A stretch of DNA of 64,000 nucleotides from Mucidula mucida (GCA_015501055.1 JADNYV010000041.1:1-64000); one strand, 5' to 3'. Positions 20,114-31,193 are shown, numbered from the stretch's first letter. Notes: a model not told the origin generated them from the sequence alone. Numbers and translations: made by a program.

Positions 20114-20967
20114 ATGGCAGAGAATGCCTTTGTCAACACCTACATCCGCACCATCTCATCACAGCCAGTGACATACCCCGACAACTACGCGCAGCCGCCG
20201 TCCAACTCGCTGAAGCGCATCCCCGTACTCCCCATCGATGTCCCGCCTGTCCCAGAGCGCGCGGACAAGCCAGGCGAATCTTCATCCGACATGGAGCTCA
20301 CGCTAAAGTCGCTTAAGCCTGCCAAGAGCATCGTCGTCACCGTCAAGGGCACCGACACCATCGCAGACATAAAGTCGAAATGGGATAGTGGCGGTGGAGA
20401 GGTGCGCCTGCTCCTAAAGGGCAAGGCCTTACAGGACGCGAAGCTCGTCCGCGAATACGGCTTCAAGGGCGGCGATGTCGTTAATGTCGTCGTCAAGCCT
20501 GCCAGTGCTCCCGTGTCGCCAGCAGAGCCTCTGGCGAGCAAACCCTCGACACCATCCTTGGCCATTAATACCGCTACTCACACCAAGAAACATGGCCGTA
20601 TCCCCTCTGTTGTCCTCTCACCGTCACCGTCCATCACTGGTGGGCCAGGCTCCGATGACGGCCGCAGAACCCCAGACATCCTCCTAAACCTCGACGGCGA
20701 GGGCGAGCCAAGCAAAGATGTTACCGCGTACCACGCCACTCTCGCCAATCCGGACATGTGGGAGCGTCTGCTTGGTTTCTTAAAGTGCGTCTAGTTATTA
20801 CCCCTCTTGTTCGTTGCTCATGCATTTTCAGTTCGGAATTCCACACAAACACAGAGGCGCAAACGGCGTTTGAGGACTTCTTACGCGCTGCCAAAGGCGT
20901 CCTTACCGCAAATGAGGTTGCAAAGATTAGAGATCACGTCGGTGTTATTGGGATGGCGGGAATTTAG
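20114..20967 (+). CDS. Ubiquitin-like domain protein (Get5/UBL4-like)
   Basis: Exons 20,114-20,784 and 20,832-20,967 with a 47-base intron (GTGCGT...TTTTCAG) give 268 residues. ATG at 20,114 was chosen because the upstream in-frame start is only TTG. A ubiquitin-like fold spans about residues 60-135: MELTLKSLKPAKSIVVTVKG, DTIADIKSK, LLLKGKALQDAKLV and GGDVVNVVVK. A Pro/Ser-rich linker and a short helical C-terminus (WERLLGFL, TAFEDFLRAAKG) follow. A ubiquitin-like domain plus a small C-terminal helical domain fits Get5/Mdy2 or a related chaperone cofactor of tail-anchored protein insertion in the cytosol. Family naming is tentative; the domain is clear. Confidence 0.7.
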
Positions 20968-23662
20968 GATTTCAAACAAAAGATGTACTTTTACTGGACC
21001 AATTTACGGGATTTTGGAATGTTACTGGCGACTTAATTTCGAGCGACGGGCGAAATTCCCGCCGTCTCACAGCATGGAATAATCTATTTGGGATTCAGGT
21101 AGTGTTTGTTCAGGGTCTTTCGGTAATGCCTTGCTACTTACACGTTTGTAAGTTTCCATTGTTCGCTAGTTAAGTGTTCTAACTGTCAATCTCTAGTCGC
21201 CTGCTTAGTGCGTCAGGCCGACAAAGCGAGCCGTGCGAGGACTGGTACCGGTGGTGACCGGGTTGCTACCGAGTGATGCAGTACTGAATTCTCCATGCTG
21301 TTATGTATTGGACAGCCTTTGGGAGCGAGATTTAGTCTATTTCATCTGCCTTACAGTTCTCGCATATCTGGTGACTGCGATGGTCTCAGAGTCAGTACTC
21401 TGTCTGCGAGTTTCTTTTTGGCTCAATCCAATTACAACAGCCACAATGTCAATTTACTGGTACCGGATGCCGAAAGTTTGGAAAAAGAAGACGGCTTTTG
21501 AATGTCTCTGCATCGCGAAAGTCCTCTTAGCCTCATTGGACTTCATGCGCTGTTATGCATCGTTCACGGAAGGCAAACAGCTACAGTGTAGCTACAAGTA
21601 CGGTGAAAGCATGGTTGGTAAATATGCTCCTGAAGAGATTAACGGTCCTCAAGGTCCTCCCAGTTTCAAGGGCGGCGAAGTTGTCAACGCCGCCTACAGA
21701 TACCGTTGTTGGCCATTGACGCCGCTATATATACTCCTAAGCATGCCACACCACACATGTGAGAACGCTTGAGGTGTGTTCGAATTACTACCTCTCTTGG
21801 TCGGTACGATACTCTTGTTCAGAAACACAATGAAATTTGAGGAATTCGTACGATGTACTTGTTGTTACGAGCTTATGGCACGTTTCAGGTATGGTGGGTA
21901 TCTAGTAACAGAAACGAGTTTGCCCAGATTTCATACACACGGTACAGATTCTTGAATGAAATGGGCTACGATAGAGCCCAATATCTCTTCGCAAAGACGT
22001 AGATTCATGATTGTCATCGCTATTCAACACAGGTCGCTTTGGCCTTCGGGATTTCGACAAAGTTTGACACAGGTCCTAAATTGTGTGTAGGTTTCAACAG
22101 AGGTAGGAGGGTATGTACTTACATCTTTCAATATGTACTGTGACACTAGTACGTACTGCGCCACACGAAGTAGGGTTTTAGCTCCCACTAAGAAATGTCT
22201 CTAGTTTCATCATCCATGCTCCAACTAGGTCATTCAGTGGACCTTACCTTCAGTCAGGATGTCATTGCGCCCTCGAGACATCTGTTGGGAGGCACACCGC
22301 ACGGCGAGGCGGGCTTACCATGTATGGAATACGGTCCGAGCAGGGCGTCCGGATCTGGCCGAGAGGACGATCGTACAGCGCATCTACCGGCGTCACTTAC
22401 TTAACATTGATGCAGACCTGTGTCGGAATGCCTCTTCATTTTGGGTGACGTGCCAAAATCTACCCAAACCTGGGTCAAAATCAACAAAGGGTAACATGAG
22501 TTAGGAAACCTTTTGTTTCTGAATACCGGCCATAGTACCAGGTGTATGAGTCAGGCAACTTGATTAGAAGACTGTTCAGTGCTTCAAGCGCGTGCTGCAA
22601 TGGCTTACTTTTTGCATGTTCACAAGCCATTTCGCTGTTCATTCTCTAGCCGCATTCAAGTGCACCTTTTCGCCAGGATTCTTGGTTCAGGCAATCAACT
22701 GCACTCAGAAAGCAAGGTCGAATTCAAACGGACACACTCTCACAAGAATTGGCAGCGGACCTGTCTGCTTTTGGAGTCATCATGCGGGAGTGATCTTTCG
22801 AGTTGTCAAGGTTTTTGGCTGATACTTAGCGAGATGACAGTATTTGACAAATTTTCTATATAACAGTGTTTAGGTCTAGGATCCGCTGACTACAATAGTC
22901 CGCCTGACATCAAAGGTCTTTTATTCTTTTTTTCTGCTGTTGGTTTACTAATGCAGGACACCGGAAACAAAGTATCTTTAAATCACGACATTTCTTGTTA
23001 TATTGGGATTTCATATGCGCCACTAGACTATGCACCGTCGACAAAAGGGTAAAAGCTCCATCACAGCCAATCACGAATAAGTAGAACGAGAAGAATGGCC
23101 TTCCATATAAGAAGAGTCTCTGTGTAGAAACGCCCTCCGCGTGTCATCTTTGGAACCGCATAGGGCAGCTAAGCGCGAAGCTGCAATATCACCTTGATCT
23201 CCGTTTGAGCCAACTACACAGGTAAATGCAGGGCGCATCTTTTCATGGTCTACAAATGATTGTGGTTTCTTTTCTCACTGACATACACAGAATTAGCGGA
23301 CACTGACAGGGGACAGGTTGACATCTATCACTCTGTCTGACATGTTTTCGACGTTTTGGGTGACTCTTCCGCGGTAAACAATCTGCCCGTCAGCTCAGTT
23401 CCCAGACAAATGGAACACTAAGCACATTGATAGATGGATAGTTCGTGGTTCTGACAAACGTTTTGCTCGCGTGTATAAATGGAAAAGGTATCGTCGTCCT
23501 TCAAAACACGGGGAGTGTCAAGCTGTTGAATGTACTGAACACCTACAGAGCATTCTCGTACACGGACATGAGGTGATGGTTATCCCAATTGAGACCGATG
23601 CCTTTTTGATTGACGCGCTGCCAGTGTATATACAGCTCTTACTGTTAGACCATCTCCATCTC
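20968..23662. other. Long gene-poor stretch
   Basis: About 2.7 kb. The longest open frame (21,233-21,772, 179 codons) has some hydrophobic stretches but no recognisable domain and no start context I trust. I see no LTR, TIR or tRNA here. It may be decayed repeats. Confidence 0.4.
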
Positions 23663-25174
23663 ATGACCGACTTCTGCGACGCCTGGCGCAGTGCGAGTTC
23701 TCACCCTCTATTCGACTTCAAGGCGTGCAAATGCGACGGCGCCGACGCGGTAGGGTTTTCCGCGTCCAAGGCATGCGGGACTAGTGCGGCGCGCCTAGTT
23801 GGCATCCTTGGACCGATCCTTGTCGTCGTCGTGATAGTCTGTTGGATACGCGGTATCAAGCGGGGGCTGAAGGAACTTGCGCTTTTCTGTGCGGGCCTCT
23901 TCATAGGTGTCCCTGTCATCTTCCTGATATGGCTCTACGCAAAGTTCGTGGACATGCTTCTGTGGGAAACGGCGAGCGGGGATGCTGTGGTTGACATGGC
24001 GCTGCACCAGCTTCACGCTCGCTTTGGACCTGTGGTGAAGCGGAGGGTTGTATGTGTTAAGCAGGAGCCGGTGCTGCCGAGAGAGCTGTGTGATGCGATT
24101 ATCAGCGCTTGCGACGATAAAGCGACGTTGTTGGCGTGTAGCCGGGTGTGTATGGCGTGGACGCATATGAGCAGGAGGCGGCTGTCCGTGACAGCGAGAC
24201 TCACGTCGTTCTGCCGTTCCAAACGCGTTGGGAGTCTGCTACGTTCTCGCTCTCAAACCATCGCGCCATGCATCCATCACATAGAATTCCAGGGGAAATA
24301 CTTTGGACAGCATTGGCGTATTCTACGCCTGTTCAAGCTCAAAGACATTCATCTCCGGAGCGCGACTATCCAAAGACGCGCACGGCTCATCCGTCATCTC
24401 CTCTACTTCTTCCCCGACTCCATCGAGAGCTTGACCTTCCATGTCAGACTCCCGAGTCACGACTCGAGCCATATTCAGGCTCAGCCGGCGCGCGAACTAC
24501 GGTACTTCCTCTCGCAGGCATTACAGTTCACGCGTCTCAAATCATTGACCGTGAGCATCGACCTTGACATCGTGCCGGGATGGAATTGCAAACTGCGGAG
24601 AGATCCGTCCCCCGCAGAACGACCTTTGACTATCGAGCGATTGCAGCTATGTGGTACATGGTCGGATGATCTGGCACTGTGGTTGCAGAACCGGTGTCGG
24701 AAGCTAGTGAGCCTTGATATCCACACGAGTGGCGGGTGGGGGATGTCCTCTTCATTAGTAGAGACACTGGTGCGATGCAATTGGGAAACATTGAAGGATC
24801 TGGATCTGATGGTGCCCGCCGTCGATGGTGAGTCGGACTGTTCATGCTGGTATGCCTTCTTACGAGTACTGCTAGTGCCTTTGAATCTGTCGTCTCTACA
24901 GTGCTTACGGACACTCCGCTTGAGGGTTGATCTGGAGACAGCGACGTCGCTCAGTGTGAATTGTGCGATCAAGATTCTCCAGATGCTGGATGGGAAGTAT
25001 CCTCCTAGCGAGGTTATCATTCAAGTTGCGTCCCAGAGCTACGACAGACCTCAGGCTACTTCCCTTAGTAGTCATGCTGAAGCGTTTGACAATGTAGCGA
25101 TTAATTCATTGGGTATGTCGTTGGGGGATAAACAATCGTCGCTTTTCAGATATGTATATAATAGCCTTGATTGA
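23663..25174 (+). CDS. Membrane-anchored F-box protein with leucine-rich-like region
   Basis: Exons 23,663-24,827 and 24,876-25,174. The 48-base intron (GTGAGT...GCTAG) keeps the frame open even if unspliced, but its position and phase match the intron of the paralogues. The product has 487 residues. The start at MTDFCDAWRS matches the paralogue at 53,490. Features: Cys-rich N-terminus (KACKCDG), two hydrophobic segments (GILGPILVVVVIVCWI and FCAGLFIGVPVIFLIWLYA), F-box (LPRELCDAIISACDDKATLL), then a leucine-rich-like region (FTRLKSLTVSI, CRKLVSLDIH, LSSLQCLRTLRLRV). F-box proteins normally recruit substrates to SCF ubiquitin ligases; membrane anchoring and any substrate are inferred. The longest intact F-box gene of the cluster. 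Confidence 0.75.
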   Translation: MTDFCDAWRSASSHPLFDFKACKCDGADAVGFSASKACGTSAARLVGILGPILVVVVIVCWIRGIKRGLKELALFCAGLFIGVPVIFLIWLYAKFVDMLLWETASGDAVVDMALHQLHARFGPVVKRRVVCVKQEPVLPRELCDAIISACDDKATLLACSRVCMAWTHMSRRRLSVTARLTSFCRSKRVGSLLRSRSQTIAPCIHHIEFQGKYFGQHWRILRLFKLKDIHLRSATIQRRARLIRHLLYFFPDSIESLTFHVRLPSHDSSHIQAQPARELRYFLSQALQFTRLKSLTVSIDLDIVPGWNCKLRRDPSPAERPLTIERLQLCGTWSDDLALWLQNRCRKLVSLDIHTSGGWGMSSSLVETLVRCNWETLKDLDLMVPAVDGESDCSCWYAFLRVLLVPLNLSSLQCLRTLRLRVDLETATSLSVNCAIKILQMLDGKYPPSEVIIQVASQSYDRPQATSLSSHAEAFDNVAINSLGMSLGDKQSSLFRYVYNSLD

Positions 25175-25735
25175 AAGCCCAAGTTGAAGTACAGTCTGCT
25201 AGCCTGATATATGTCTGTTAACGAAAAGATGGATTATAGCTGAACCTAGGTTTGACAGTCATTTACTGGAGGTCGGTAAAATGTGCAGGCCATTTCTTTA
25301 CCCAAACATTGCCAAGTAGGTTCAATAGACAGCGACACCGTTGATCATTTTCGGTCTACAATGGGAGATGGAAAGCGTGGGAACAAGGAGATGTGAAATG
25401 ATTCCTTCCTGTACTTTCCGTCTTTCCACAATCACCAGCACCAATAGGGCGACACGAGAGCGACGACGAGGATGTGACGGCGTGTCAAAAGTAACATAGG
25501 GACAATATGGCCCGTCAGCGTACAGAGAGCTCTGCTATACCGCACACGACAGTGTCCTCGGTTCCCCGCGTCGTCAGCTCCTTGCGTTACTGCTGATTAT
25601 CAACCTGCCTTCGGTTTGTAAGAGCTGACCTTGAGCGCTGATACTGATGATCTAACTAGTTATAGGTCTACGATTGCTGTAGTCGATACTGTGCACAGCC
25701 TTATTCATATTGTTTCCCTACCACCACCGCCCTCA
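25175..25735. other. F-box intergenic spacer
   Basis: About 560 bases between two F-box genes. The 3' flank and the leader before MDALLN are repeated in inverse orientation at 18,000-18,240. No independent gene seen. Confidence 0.5.
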
Positions 25736-25860
25736 ATGGACGCACTGCTTAATACAGTGCTAGACACAGTTTTCTGGGCTCTGGGTCTGCTACCGCTGGT
25801 AGTTCTCGTGGTCGTCGAAATTTGCATTTTACGGTTGGTGCGATATGCTCGTCGACATTA

Positions 25861-26104
25861 CTGTAGCGTTTCGACCGTAACTTCACAGCCTGTGACCCAT
25901 TATGGTCTGAAGTTACAGCGAACAGCTTCACAGACCCTTAAATTGCCTTTTTTGGACAGTTCCGCTTATAGCAGGACCTGAAATTTCCTTATTTGGAGGC
26001 TCGTGCCTGACCAAAGTGGTCCGTGACCCGTTATGATGTATATATAGCTTCACTTCAAAGACCCCCGTGACCCGTTATGTGAATTTGCGGTCGAAACACT
26101 ACAG
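25861..26104. mobile_element. Tc1/mariner-like MITE
   Basis: 244 bp with terminal inverted repeats: CTGTAGCGTTTCGACCG at the left, and CTGTAGTGTTTCGACCG read from the right. TA dinucleotides flank it at 25,859-25,860 and 26,105-26,106. The uninterrupted paralogous site is at about 17,873 on the minus strand. Inside, GTGACCC(A/G)TTATG is repeated three times. No coding capacity. Confidence 0.75.
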
Positions 26105-26386
26105 TATACAGAGTCATCCGCGTTTCCGACCCAGCCCCTCGAATCGGTGCGTCACCCAGCCACCCATTCTTCCTCTCGAACTATGGCTCGCCATATTTGC
26201 GATATGCCAAGAGGACCGATCCACATGTAGCCTTGTCTGTAGCAACTTGGCGTCCATCAGCAGGAAGCTGGAGTTGACGATGCAGTCCCATACGGAGACA
26301 AGACGTCTCAGCCATGTTCTGCGCTCTCCGCTCCAGACCCTAACTCGCGCGACTCGCTTCCGCGGACCGGATTATGGATAGCACTG

Positions 26387-26513
26387 TATAGGTATGCGGA
26401 CTCGGCTAGCCGCGCAGACATGATGGTGGTCTTCAGACAAGGTGTACATTCGGAGCCTGTGTACCTATAACATCCGTGCTACGCGTGTCTGTATAACATA
26501 AGCGAGACATACA
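26387..26513. repeat. Left 127-bp terminal direct repeat
   Basis: Begins TATAGGTATGCGG and ends GACATACA. Identical to 28,039-28,165 except one C/T. Confidence 0.85.
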
Positions 26514-26727
26514 TCCCATACAAACTAAAATATCAACCTCCGGGTTGATCTGCTGAATGTCTACACAACACAATGGCAGAGTGCAATAGCAAACCATAAC
26601 AGTGGTGGGTGCAAATGGAAGTAATGTGATCGGCGGTGGCGGCGGAAACATATGTCGAGTGAGGAATGAGTGGCAGCCATTGGGCTCCCAGAACGTAGAG
26701 GTGGGCACTCAGCACACTTATAACCTC

Positions 26728-27718
26728 TAGAGATGGACACGAGTCCATACTCGAGTATATTCGGACTCATCGTATGAGTAACTCTTACCTCAAACCCAAT
26801 ACTCAAGACTCGAGTCTTCACTCGAGACTCTACTCGAATATCTACTCTACTCGAGAGTACTTCATGAGTCTCGAGTATTCGAGTACTCGAGTACGATCCG
26901 AGTATACTCGAGTATACTCACGTATCAGCAAGCAAATTCAAACATAAAGACAGTGAAGATTAAAGTAAGTAGGTCGTAAGTGTATCAAGTTATATCCATA
27001 TCAGTAGCATCCATATCAGTAGTATCCTGAGGTGAAGAAGCAGGCTTGCGCCGTCGAACCAAAACTACCTGCTCAATCGTTTCATAGAGATCATCGTCAT
27101 CATCGTCAATCTCAACATCACCATCATGACCCGTGTCAAACTCTGAGACAGGATCCATACCATCGCGGAAATCAGAAAAGTCCATCTCCTCCGACTGTGC
27201 AACAGCCTTGCCCTTCCCCTTCCTCTTGGTCCACAAGTTCTCCTCAACATCATCCCCATCCTCGTCAACCACCTCATCCTCGTCAACCACCTCGTCCTCC
27301 TCGACAACCTCATCCTCCTCGACAACCTCCTCGACAACCTCCACCTCTGAATCGGAAACATCCATTGGTGCAGCATCCTCCGAGGAATCGGGCGCAGTGG
27401 TTATACTCGTTGTTGTGCTGATGCACAGAAATGGCTGAGCTCCGTGGGTTCAATGCTCACGGGGTTCATTTTGTTCAAAAAATATATATTAGGAGCTGAA
27501 TACTCACGAATACTCACGAATATAAGAATACTCATGAGTATTCACGAATATTTATGAGTATGAGTCTATCGAGTATTCGTGGCCCCAAACTGAAACTCTA
27601 GACTCACCATAGACTCTAGACTCTACTCTACTCACGTGCGAGTATACTCTTGGCTTGCATGATGAGTATGAGTTTATTCGTGAGTACTTTTTTTATTCTA
27701 TACTCGCGTCCGACTCTA
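26728..27718. mobile_element. hAT-like non-autonomous DNA transposon
   Basis: 991 bp bounded by short imperfect TIRs (TAGAGATGGACACGAGT and TAGAGTCGGACGCGAGT) and a perfect 8-bp target duplication ATAACCTC (26,720-26,727 and 27,719-27,726). An 8-bp duplication with TAGAG..GG ends is typical of hAT elements. Both subterminal regions (26,740-26,930 and 27,490-27,700) are packed with ACTCGAGTA / GAGTACTC words. A small acidic frame on the minus strand (26,985-27,365: runs of Glu/Asp/Val, then TKRKGKGKA) is all that could remain of coding sequence. Confidence 0.8.
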
Positions 27719-28038
27719 ATAACCTCCCTGGCCTGTTATGACCTAAACCGTCTCGGAATGTTGGGCTCCCAGCGCTCTCAAGCGGATACTCGGTCCGTTG
27801 ACCGTCCAACTCGGCCTGGCCTGTTACAATCCCCTCTATGACAACCAGAATGTTTGGAAACACTTCTCTCTTCATCCCAAATCCTGTGATGTACGGCTGG
27901 TTGATGATGCGCAATGCGTGGAATATGGTGACAGTGATGGCAAGTGATAACGGACGATGTGGGCTTGTCAACGCAATCAATAGCAATCAGACTGGAATCT
28001 GGAGGCTGCTGGTGGTTCAGAATGCGGTGGTCACCAGA

Positions 28039-28165
28039 TATAGGTATGCGGACTCGGCTAGCCGCGCAGACATGATGGTGGTCTTCAGACAAGGTGTACA
28101 TTTGGAGCCTGTGTACCTATAACATCCGTGCTACGCGTGTCTGTATAACATAAGCGAGACATACA
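28039..28165. repeat. Right 127-bp terminal direct repeat
   Basis: Partner of 26,387-26,513, followed by the ACTG duplication at 28,166-28,169. Confidence 0.85.
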
Positions 28166-29255
28166 ACTGGCTTGCAGTCCGCCTGCTCCACATACACGGT
28201 GCGCCGAAGTTGCAAAAAACGCGCATGCGGTTTCCCTTCTCGCACGATACCTCCCTGAAATCGACGAACTCACTTTTATATCCACTTCAGGCTATAACCT
28301 TCCGCCACTGAGGTTTGCCTGGCAACTCAGCACCTTTCTTAGTCACCTCCATTGCTTTAAATCTCTTCGAGTCTTGAAAATGGGCAGTCTCGATTGCCCA
28401 AAGTGGGCCGAGCCCCTCAAACCAGAACTTCTGTCCATTACCTATTTGCACCTAAAGCATGCGGGGTCTAGCAACTTGCTGAGACAGTGGTTGCATCAAT
28501 CGTGTAGGCGGCTCGACACGTTAGTGCTTCTACGAAAGGGCGGATGGGACCAGGATGCGATAGGCGTGCAATGCCTACTTGCAGCGAACGCGGAGACGCT
28601 TCATGATCTCCAGATTATTGTCCCTGCTACTGCTGGTTAGTCATTTCTGTTCCTTGAATCCATCTCAAAATCTCTACAGCGCCGTTAGATGTTTCAGTCC
28701 TCAAGGATCTCCAAAGTCTTTGGTTGGAATTTGGCGACCGGTCGAGTACTTGCTTTGACTGTGCGATTAGGACACTGCAGTCGCTTGATCCGCGCCGACC
28801 GCCCAAGGAGCTCTGCGTTCGACGACACTGGCTTTGCTCTGACAGTTCAGTGTTTGCTCAGGTATTGGATGGTAGGCTGGGTCTGTTCCTGGTGGAGAAT
28901 TTGGGCCAAATTTTGAAGTATCGCAAGTGTTAAGGGAGATAGCACCTGGCTGTTCATCGGCCGAGGTCGTTTGATAGCGACTCTATCATTACGATTGAGT
29001 TCGGATTTCGTTTTCCAGTGATTCGTAGGAGGATCTCGTTCCAACGCTCGGACATCTGTATGTTGCTTCTTCAGTGATTTCCTGTGGGTGATGCTTCTAG
29101 TACGATGTGTTATCTGGCTGTCTCGTCCGTCGCGCGCCTATATAAGCCGTGTCTGATCTTTCCAAAACATATGTCGGCCGCGCCATTTGCCAATTGAACA
29201 CTCCCACTCAATTCCTCTTTGGAATCTTTCCATCTTGCCGCCATCAATCCCCGTC

Positions 29256-30476
29256 ATGCGTCGAGGGCCGCTTTGGTTACGCGTTCTCGCCTATCCAGTC
29301 CACGTTTTCTTCACGGGTCTCGGATATCTCGAATACTGCTGTTTGCAGCTGATGTCGTTGCGGGACGTGCTCGTCGATGATATTATGTTGAAAATCCATT
29401 CGCCAGCACGCATGGTCGTGACTTCGTGCCTCATTCTTCCCCCCGAGCTATGGTACATCATCTTCGAGCAGTGCGAGAGTCGATCCGCGTTGCTGGCATG
29501 TAGCCTCGTCTGCACCGCTTGGGCATCTATCAGCAGAGGCCAACTACGTCTCAAAATGTCGATTCATAATCGTGAAAGGGTGGTGCAGCTGGGGCGTCTT
29601 CTGCGCTCGCCGACGCAGATTCTCACCTGCACGACCCACTGCGTGAGCTTCATGGGAGGGGATTTCGGGCAGTATTGGCGCATAGTGCGCCTCCTCCACC
29701 TTCATGGGACTCGGTTACGCGGTGCTATCATTGTTGGAGACGCACACGGGACGCTCCCACTCCTCACGTACTTCCCCGACATCGTTGATTTGACGTTTAA
29801 GAGTCTAGGTGACGGGGGTCTCGGCAGGTTCATCGCTCAGGTGTCTCGCTTTAGATGTCTTCGTTCTCTGTGCATCAATGTCGAGTGTAGGAGCGGCGGG
29901 TCTTTCAGAGCGCCGGATCACAGAGATCTTTTACCCATGACACGATTATCTGTGATTGGGAGATGGCCTAGCGACCTGTTCGATTGGCTGCAGAGCTCAT
30001 GTAGGGCTCTGGAGGTTTTGGAGCTCTGTGGAGACACCGGGTGGGGACATGAGCTCGTGTCTCCCGAAGCACTGCTCAGAGCGAACGCGGATACGCTTCG
30101 AGTCCTGAAGTGGACTGTTCCTGCGACGCATAGTTTGTCGTTTCCCCGAGTCGTTTATTGAGATCTGACTTTGTCAACTCTGATAGTACCGTTGAATTTA
30201 GCCATTACAAAGAATCTTCGCAGTCTTGTTATTGAGATTCATCACGAATCCACCCAATGTGCCCTGCAGACACTGCTGTCGCTTCGTCCACTCGAGAACT
30301 TGGAAGTGCGCGTTCAGGTGATCCACCCAGTCCACTTCGTCTTCGCATCAAATGCAATAGCTTCAACCTTTTCCGAGATGTTCGGGAGTAAACTGGGCAT
30401 GAAATTGGTATCCAACGAGCTACTGCAATTACCGCTTGCTCAGGTACTCAGTTTGAAGTATGTTGTGGATGATTAG
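29256..30476 (+). CDS. Membrane-anchored F-box protein
   Basis: Exons 29,256-30,132 and 30,187-30,476. The 54-base phase-1 intron sits at the position used by the paralogues. The product has 388 residues. ATG at 29,256 (MRRGPLWLRV) was chosen by comparison with the gene at 33,366 (MRRLFPTWWP). A hydrophobic stretch at about 5-40 (VLAYPVHVFFTGLGYLEYCC) is followed by SLRDVLVDDIM. The F-box is at about 65-105 (LPPELWYIIFEQCESRSALL, then SLVCTAWASISR). Leucine-rich-like repeats follow (CLRSLCINVEC, CRALEVLELCG). Likely SCF adaptor by family; target unknown. No internal stops, so probably functional. Confidence 0.75.
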
Positions 30477-30911
30477 GGTAGGGTCGTAAGACCTTGTACT
30501 GGTGTAGTGGTATGCACGCCCTTGCTCTGTATGTGCATCTACCTATCGAAGTATCGGTTTGGCTGTCTACGCGGCGCCGGCGCCTATCCTCCAATTTGGC
30601 AATGAGTCTAGACGAAACAATGGTAGCGGAGGTCTTGGAATGAGCTGTGAATAGCGAGGCGGATCCAAATCGTCGAAAGTGGCTTTTGACCATCACCATC
30701 GTGACGGCTTTTCTCTCACTGGCCGCCTCCGTGCTAATCGAGCGGATAAAACGGCAGTGGTATTCCGGTTTGTTTATCACCAAAACTATATAACTATAGA
30801 TGATGCTGATCGAAAAACATGTGTAGCTATCACGTTAATTCACGGTATCAGCAGCGGTATCCCTCGACTTCAAATCCGTCTAGTTACCTGTGACTGTCCT
30901 TAATGATTGCA
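30477..30911. other. Intergenic between F-box genes
   Basis: About 435 bases with no gene that I can support. Confidence 0.4.
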
Positions 30912-31193
30912 ATGCGTGGTCGGCACCTTTGTTCAAATGTTCTCCTCGTTTCAAATGTTCTTCCTCTTCTTCTTCCCGTCCTCTTCTTTTCAGCATCTCT
31001 TCTGTTCTTGGACCTGCTCATTGCTAATATCATGGTTCGTCGCAGACGCCCGGTTCGCATCACTCATTGCCCTATTCTTCCTGTCGAGTTTTGGGACATC
31101 ATCATCGTGGAATGTGGGGATCGATCCACCCTGTTAGCGTGTAGTCTCGTCTGCAGAGCTTGGGCACTGCTGCGGGCTTTCATATGCATCTGA
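30912..31193 (+). pseudogene. Truncated membrane-anchored F-box gene
   Basis: Starts MRGRHLCSNVLLVSN with a long hydrophobic segment (VLPLLLPVLFFSASLLFLDLL), then an F-box (LPVEFWDIIIVECGDRSTLL, SLVCRAWA). It stops at 31,193, where relatives continue with the leucine-rich region. A matching C-terminal scrap lies at 31,735-31,893. As a short membrane plus F-box protein it could still be made; more likely it is broken. Confidence 0.65.

Larger units (their letters stand above)
26387..28165. mobile_element. Mini-LTR (TRIM-like) element, carrying a nested hAT-like element
   Basis: Two 127-bp direct repeats, 26,387-26,513 and 28,039-28,165, differ at one base and bound the insertion. A 4-bp duplication ACTG flanks it (26,383-26,386 and 28,166-28,169), and the left-arm copy of the gene provides the empty site. 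Without the nested element the insert is about 790 bp and has no gag or pol. Read on the minus strand the repeat starts TGTATGTCTC and TGGTGACC follows two bases after it, a possible primer-binding site. This fits a terminal-repeat retrotransposon in miniature. Confidence 0.7.
25736..28933 (+). pseudogene. Membrane-anchored F-box gene split by two transposon insertions
   Basis: Starts MDALLNTVLDTVFWALGLL at 25,736, followed by a strongly hydrophobic segment. A MITE interrupts it at 25,861-26,104. The F-box (LPLELWLAIFAICQEDRST) follows, then RFRGPDYG and a TAG shared with the inverted copy. Three bases later the mini-LTR element (26,387-28,165) is inserted, duplicating ACTG. The gene resumes (AVRLLHIHGAPKL, then LKPELLSITYLHLKHAG). 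A phase-1 intron near 28,636-28,681 (GTTAGT...CTACAG) precedes APLDVSVLKDLQSL and the end ILKYRKC at 28,933. It was already dead before the insertions, because the TAG is shared with the left arm. Confidence 0.8.
25070..29420 (+). repeat. Right arm of the inverted duplication
   Basis: Counterpart of 16,467-18,415, but enlarged by a MITE (25,861-26,104) and a mini-LTR element with a nested hAT-like insertion (26,387-28,165). After removing these, order and spacing agree with the left arm. Confidence 0.8.

Noticed and set aside
21233..21772. 179-codon plus-strand frame
   Set aside because: No recognised motif, an unconvincing start and no neighbouring exon. Kept only as part of a gene-poor stretch.
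27838..28122. 94-codon frame MTTRMFGNTSL... in the mini-LTR element
   Set aside because: It runs into the terminal repeat and matches no gag or pol motif. Treated as non-coding interior.
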